Under the pieces are notes generated by a model. It was given only the letters and a program-made list of their open reading frames with translations. It was not told where the DNA came from and ran no database searches. From NCBI GenBank assembly GCA_950071875.1, contig CATMNW010000109.1:1-7519 (forward strand): a DNA stretch of 7,519 nt, given 5' to 3'. Source of the stretch: an uncultured Erythrobacteraceae bacterium. Lineage in GTDB: Bacteria; Pseudomonadota; Alphaproteobacteria; Sphingomonadales; Sphingomonadaceae. A program made the translations under genes and the position numbers. Of this stretch, positions 4,709-7,519 are shown in pieces (position 1 is the stretch's first letter; each line of letters begins with the position of its first letter).

Positions 4709-5758
4709 TTGGAACGGTTTCCGGTACATCCGGATGAAGTTACTGCGGCGTGGCTAGGCGATGTGCTTGGCGCGAAGGTAACCAGCGTGCGCTGGGAACC
4801 GATCGGAACAGGGCAGGTCGGCGACAGCGTTCGGTTCCACCTCGAAGGCATGGGGGCTCCAGAAACGCTGGCCGGAAAATTCCCTGCTGCGGACGAAACT
4901 AGTCGCGGCACTGCGGCGATGTTCGGGCTCTATCGCAAGGAAGTGGAATTCTATCGGCAGGCTGCGCCCTTGCTCGATGTCCGAGCGCCCAGCATCCACT
5001 TCGCCGAAGTCGATGAAGCGGGGGAGGGGTTCTTCCTTCTGTTCGAGGACGTCGGGCCAGCGCGGCAGGGCGACCAGATCCGTGGTTGCGCGATAGAGGA
5101 TGCACGCGCCGCGATGCGGCAAGCCGCAGCCATCCACGGGCCTAGCTGGGGCAAGACAGAATTGCTTGAAGCAGAATGGATCGCGCCGCCGCAGGATCTG
5201 CGCGACAGGCTGGCTTCCATGTATCCCCAGGCGCAAGCAATTTTCCGCGATCGTTATGCCGCCACCCTAGAGCCTGAGTACATGACCATCTGCGATGAAC
5301 TGGCAGAGCTCAGCGCCCTGTGGTTCGGGCGCGAGGATCCGCCCCAATGCCTTGTTCACGGAGATTTCCGCCTCGATAACATGCTTTTCGATATCAAGGA
5401 TGGTGCAGAACCGATTGCAGTCCTCGATTGGCAGACAGTCGCGACCGGCAAGCCCATGACCGACGTGGGCTATTTCCTCGGTTGCGGTGTGGGTGAAGCG
5501 ATCTGGCGAGACCACGAGACCGAACTGCTCGATTTATGGCGTAGAGAGATGAAGGCGCGCGATGTGTGCCTCACACACGAGGAAGTCGAGCGGGATTACC
5601 GTCTCGGTATTCTTCATGGCGTCAGTACAGCCGTTTTCAGCGCAGCTTTTGTCGAACGGACGGATCGGGGGGATGCCAACTTCCTGTCGATGGCCCGGGG
5701 TGCCTGTTCTCTGGCGCGGCACCGTAACAGTATTTCAGCCCTCAAAAAGGTTTTGTAA
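4709..5758 (+). CDS. Phosphotransferase family protein (aminoglycoside phosphotransferase/kinase-like fold)
   Basis: A 349-aa protein with the APH/EcKL-type small-molecule kinase fold. 'LAGKFPA' holds the likely ATP-binding Lys57. 'YRKEVEFY' (75-82) holds the helix-C Glu that pairs with it, and 'FLLFEDV' (109-115) is the hinge. 'LVHGDFRLDNMLFD' (215-228) is the catalytic Brenner motif with Asp219 and Asn224, and 'AVLDWQTVATGKPMTDVGYFL' (in pieces, 237-257) carries the Mg-binding Asp240. The phospho-acceptor is unknown; relatives act on aminoglycosides, choline or steroid-like alcohols. The TTG at 4709 is preferred because GGGAG lies 6 nt upstream and no ATG or GTG is suitably placed; an in-frame ATG at 4469 would lie inside the divergent gene. 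It is followed after 1 nt by a CrtC/AttH-like gene, which suggests the two proteins act on the same lipid or terpenoid-like compound (inference). Confidence 0.86.
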   Translation: MERFPVHPDEVTAAWLGDVLGAKVTSVRWEPIGTGQVGDSVRFHLEGMGAPETLAGKFPAADETSRGTAAMFGLYRKEVEFYRQAAPLLDVRAPSIHFAEVDEAGEGFFLLFEDVGPARQGDQIRGCAIEDARAAMRQAAAIHGPSWGKTELLEAEWIAPPQDLRDRLASMYPQAQAIFRDRYAATLEPEYMTICDELAELSALWFGREDPPQCLVHGDFRLDNMLFDIKDGAEPIAVLDWQTVATGKPMTDVGYFLGCGVGEAIWRDHETELLDLWRREMKARDVCLTHEEVERDYRLGILHGVSTAVFSAAFVERTDRGDANFLSMARGACSLARHRNSISALKKVL

Positions 5759-5759
5759 C

Positions 5760-6851
5760 ATGGTCTTGAGCCGCGGCGACGATTATCCACTCCACCAGAC
5801 ACCGGAGCCGGTCGCATATGCCGGTACTGACAGGAATTTTTACGACCGCTACTTCTTCAATGGATATGCCCCGGACGGCAGCGGCTTCTTTGCTGTTGCG
5901 TTGGGCATCTACCCGCATCTCGACGTCATCGACGCGCACTTCAATGTAGTGCGCGACGGAATCCAGCACTGCATACATGCAAGCGCCGAGCTCGGAATGG
6001 AACGAATGGCTATGGCTGCCGGGCCGATCTCGGTCGAAATCATCGAAGCGCTGAATATCCTCCGGATCCGGCTTGAACCGTTCGAGGGCATGGCAGCCGA
6101 CATTACCTTCACAGGTCGCGCTTTCCCGATCGAAGAACCGCGTTTCACCCATCGGATCGGTCCCCGAGCATTCATGGACTATACACGCCTGACCCAGAAT
6201 GGCGGTTATAGCGGCTGGATCGAAGTCGACGGTGACAGGCGCGATCTCGCTGCGGGTACGTTAGGAACCCGGGATCGAAGCTGGGGCGTAAGGCCGATCG
6301 GGGCACGCGATCCTCAGCCGACACCGGGCGCGCCAGCGCCGGGATTTTTCTGGCAATGGACGCCGATCAACCTGCCGACCGGCAGCTTGTTCTTCCATGT
6401 CAACAATGACGAGCACGGAAGGCCCTGGAACACGCGGGCTGCATGGGCAAGAGAAGGCGCTTCGGCAGAGGAAATCGCCGAAGGCCATGGGAGCATGCGT
6501 ACCCGGCTCGAACCCGGGACGCGCTGGCCTTCGGGCGGTACGCTGTCGCTGGCCTTACCCGGCGCTCCGGAGCAAATCACTTTCGAACCGCTAGGCCGGT
6601 TCCAGATGCGCGGGCTTGGCTACACTCACCCTGAATGGGGGCACGGCATGTATCATGGGCCGATGCGCGTAGAACGCGAGGATATCTCTCTGGACGAGGT
6701 AGATCCGCTAAGCCCTGAGAACCTGCATGTTCAGTTGCCGGTACGCGTCACCACCGGAAACGGTGCTGAGGGGATTGGCGTTTTCGAACAACTGATTATC
6801 GGCCCGTTCGCCCCCTTGGGCCTCGAAGAACTCCTCGACGGTTCGGCTTAG
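5760..6851 (+). CDS. CrtC/AttH lipocalin-like (DUF7064/DUF7065-type) protein
   Basis: A 363-aa protein with no signal peptide or membrane segment, rich in predicted beta strands. The 'GTRDRSWGVRPIG' segment (169-181) is the hallmark seen in hydroxyneurosporene synthase (CrtC), AttH-like and DUF7064/7065 proteins, which form two lipocalin-like barrels. The C-terminal half holds an unusual His-rich run 'THPEWGHGMYHG' (289-300). Family members hydrate or bind hydrophobic molecules, but the activity here is unknown. The ATG at 5760 lies one base after the stop of the phosphotransferase gene, with AAAGG 9 nt upstream; in-frame codons further upstream belong to the phosphotransferase coding region. 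The TAG stop overlaps the TAA stop of convergent ribH by 4 bp in total. The assignment rests on motif memory, so the superfamily is less sure than the gene itself. Confidence 0.72.
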   Translation: MVLSRGDDYPLHQTPEPVAYAGTDRNFYDRYFFNGYAPDGSGFFAVALGIYPHLDVIDAHFNVVRDGIQHCIHASAELGMERMAMAAGPISVEIIEALNILRIRLEPFEGMAADITFTGRAFPIEEPRFTHRIGPRAFMDYTRLTQNGGYSGWIEVDGDRRDLAAGTLGTRDRSWGVRPIGARDPQPTPGAPAPGFFWQWTPINLPTGSLFFHVNNDEHGRPWNTRAAWAREGASAEEIAEGHGSMRTRLEPGTRWPSGGTLSLALPGAPEQITFEPLGRFQMRGLGYTHPEWGHGMYHGPMRVEREDISLDEVDPLSPENLHVQLPVRVTTGNGAEGIGVFEQLIIGPFAPLGLEELLDGSA

Positions 6852-7270
6852 ACCGCGAAACGTTCCTGCAGCTTCAACAGGGCCAAAGCTGCCCTGGCGG
6901 CTTCGCCACCTTTGTTCTTCCGCTCCGGATCTGCGCGTTCCAGCGCCTGTTCTTCATTTTCGACGGTGATGATGCCGTTGCCGATCGCCATTCCGTCCAT
7001 GGTCAGGGCCATGATCCCGCGCGCGCTTTCGCCTGCCACGATTTCGAAATGGTATGTTTCCCCGCGGATAACCACACCGATGCCGACATATCCATCGAAC
7101 TGGCCGCTCTCGGATGCCAATGCGATGGCGCCCGGTACTTCAAGCGCACCGGGAACGGTGAGGACTTCCACTTCGTGCCCTTCGGCCGAAAGAGCGGCAC
7201 GCGCACCTTCGACAAGCATGTCATTGAGATGGTCGTAGAAACGGGCTTCGACGATAAGGAAACGGGCCAT
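6848..7270 (-). CDS. ribH: 6,7-dimethyl-8-ribityllumazine synthase
   Basis: A 140-aa protein, slightly shorter than the usual 150-160. It condenses 5-amino-6-ribitylaminouracil with 3,4-dihydroxy-2-butanone 4-phosphate, the penultimate step of riboflavin synthesis, in a cytosolic icosahedral or pentameric shell. The visible motifs are 'EARFYDHL' (8-15, aromatic ring-stacking residues), 'VPGALEVPGAI' (39-49, substrate loop), 'GVVIRGETYHFEIVAGES' (65-82) with the catalytic His74, and 'GNGIITVENEEQALERAD' (97-114), the alphaproteobacterial form of this segment. The ATG at 7268-7270 is chosen because the family starts here and GGAG (7281-7278) sits 7 nt upstream; in-frame codons extend upstream to 7336 inside the ribBA gene. 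It lies 4 nt after the ribBA-type stop, so the two form an operon and are probably translationally coupled. Confidence 0.97.
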   Translation of the reverse strand: MARFLIVEARFYDHLNDMLVEGARAALSAEGHEVEVLTVPGALEVPGAIALASESGQFDGYVGIGVVIRGETYHFEIVAGESARGIMALTMDGMAIGNGIITVENEEQALERADPERKNKGGEAARAALALLKLQERFAV

Positions 7271-7274
7271 CAGG

Positions 7275-7454
7275 TCACTCCGGAATGGGTTTGTGGTCGA
7301 CGATGTTGAGGCCATAGCCTTCGATCGCGACAACATTTGGCTGAGAATTGCTAAGCAGGATCATGTCCTCGATACCCAGATCGGCCAGGATCTGCGATCC
7401 GATGCCGACGTTCCGCTGCGCATCGCTCTCGCTGTATCCACGGTTTCCTGCCGG
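7275..7454 (-). CDS. ribBA: RibBA-type protein, C-terminal end of GTP cyclohydrolase II-like domain (partial, cut by adapter)
   Basis: Fifty-nine residues plus the stop are present. The sequence 'RNVGIGSQILADLGIEDM' followed by 'LLSNSQPNVVAIEGYGLNIV' and ending 'DHKPIPE' is the C-terminus of a GTP cyclohydrolase II domain, which in alphaproteobacteria is usually fused behind 3,4-dihydroxy-2-butanone 4-phosphate synthase. These two activities supply both substrates branches leading to RibH, the next gene. The genomic sequence stops at 7454. Upstream codons in this frame (7455-7511) translate to adapter-derived residues and are not protein. The N-terminal domain, and whether both activities are intact, cannot be seen. 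Confidence 0.88.
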   Translation of the reverse strand, partial: PAGNRGYSESDAQRNVGIGSQILADLGIEDMILLSNSQPNVVAIEGYGLNIVDHKPIPE

Positions 7455-7512
7455 AGATCGGAAGAGCGTCGTGTAGGGAAAGAGTGTAGATCTCGGTGGT
7501 CGCCGTATCATT
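7455..7512 (+). other. Illumina universal (P5) adapter contamination, complete 58 bases
   Basis: Starting with AGATCGGAAGAGCGTCGTG, the 58 bases match the reverse complement of the Illumina TruSeq universal adapter in full, ending CGCCGTATCATT. Translation on the minus strand gives MIRRPPRSTLFPYTTLFRS, and on the plus strand a peptide containing RRVGKECRSRWSPYH; both are well-known adapter artefact peptides in protein databases. This is sequencing-library sequence and not genome. Confidence 0.99.
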
Positions 7513-7519
7513 AAAAAAA
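7513..7519. other. Poly-A read-through after the adapter
   Basis: Seven A's follow the last adapter base to the end of the window. Illumina reads often report A when sequencing runs past the end of the fragment and adapter, so this is best read as a base-calling artefact. Confidence 0.93.

Noticed and set aside
4805..4831. GGAAC...CGTT pair on the plus strand resembling an EcfG promoter
   Set aside because: The spacing is 18 nt, outside the usual 16-17, and it lies inside the phosphotransferase coding region with no start codon suitably placed downstream.
1..7454. CRISPR array, tRNA, rRNA, transposon ends or other direct-repeat arrays
   Set aside because: By eye no regularly spaced repeats, cloverleaf-like segments, transposase fragments or terminal inverted repeats were found on either strand.
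7293..7514. Plus-strand open frame ending in a peptide with RRVGKECRSRWSPYH
   Set aside because: It is antisense to ribBA and ribH and its C-terminal part is translated Illumina adapter, a known artefact peptide.

Overview
The window looks like a chromosomal fragment from an alphaproteobacterium, most likely Sphingomonadales/Erythrobacteraceae. This is an inference from three things: a DUF4170 protein (an alphaproteobacterial family), GGAAC-N16/17-CGTT promoters typical of the alphaproteobacterial general stress sigma factor EcfG, and an alphaproteobacterial style of lumazine synthase and RibBA tail. It is densely coded, with no gene-free stretch over 300 bases. There is no tRNA, rRNA, IS element, CRISPR array or phage module. 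The last 65 bases (7455-7519) are not genomic. They are a complete 58-base Illumina adapter followed by seven A's, so the contig effectively ends at 7454.

Left end (1-860): the 3' end of greA on the + strand meets, tail to tail, a minus-strand pair made of a DUF4170 protein followed by a GNAT acetyltransferase.

Centre-left (868-3005, minus strand): four genes for small membrane-associated proteins run in one direction. In order of transcription they are a DUF883/YqjD-like C-tail-anchored protein with a histone-H1-like basic N-terminus, a holin-X/YqjE-like two-helix protein, a single-helix protein of 105 aa, and a 176-aa protein with a central hydrophobic segment and a basic C-terminus. The order recalls E. 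coli yqjD-yqjE-yqjK. A perfect EcfG-type promoter precedes the first gene, a second precedes the last gene, and a 14-bp-stem hairpin closes the unit. This is the most interesting part of the window: a probable stress-induced envelope/nucleoid module.

Centre-right (3087-6851): enolase (complete, all catalytic residues present) runs divergently from the membrane cluster. It ends 3 nt from a convergent gene for a small three-helix membrane protein. That gene is divergent from a two-gene operon encoding an aminoglycoside-phosphotransferase-fold kinase (TTG start) and a CrtC/AttH-like (DUF7064/7065-type) protein, which start one base apart. The divergent intergenic region holds a perfect 14-bp palindrome that could be an operator.

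Right end (6848-7454, minus): ribH (lumazine synthase) follows the 3' end of a ribBA-type gene with 4 nt between them, forming a riboflavin biosynthesis operon. The ribBA reading frame is cut off by the adapter.

All three convergent gene pairs overlap or nearly abut (8 bp overlap, 3 nt gap, 4 bp overlap), leaving no intergenic room for ordinary terminators.
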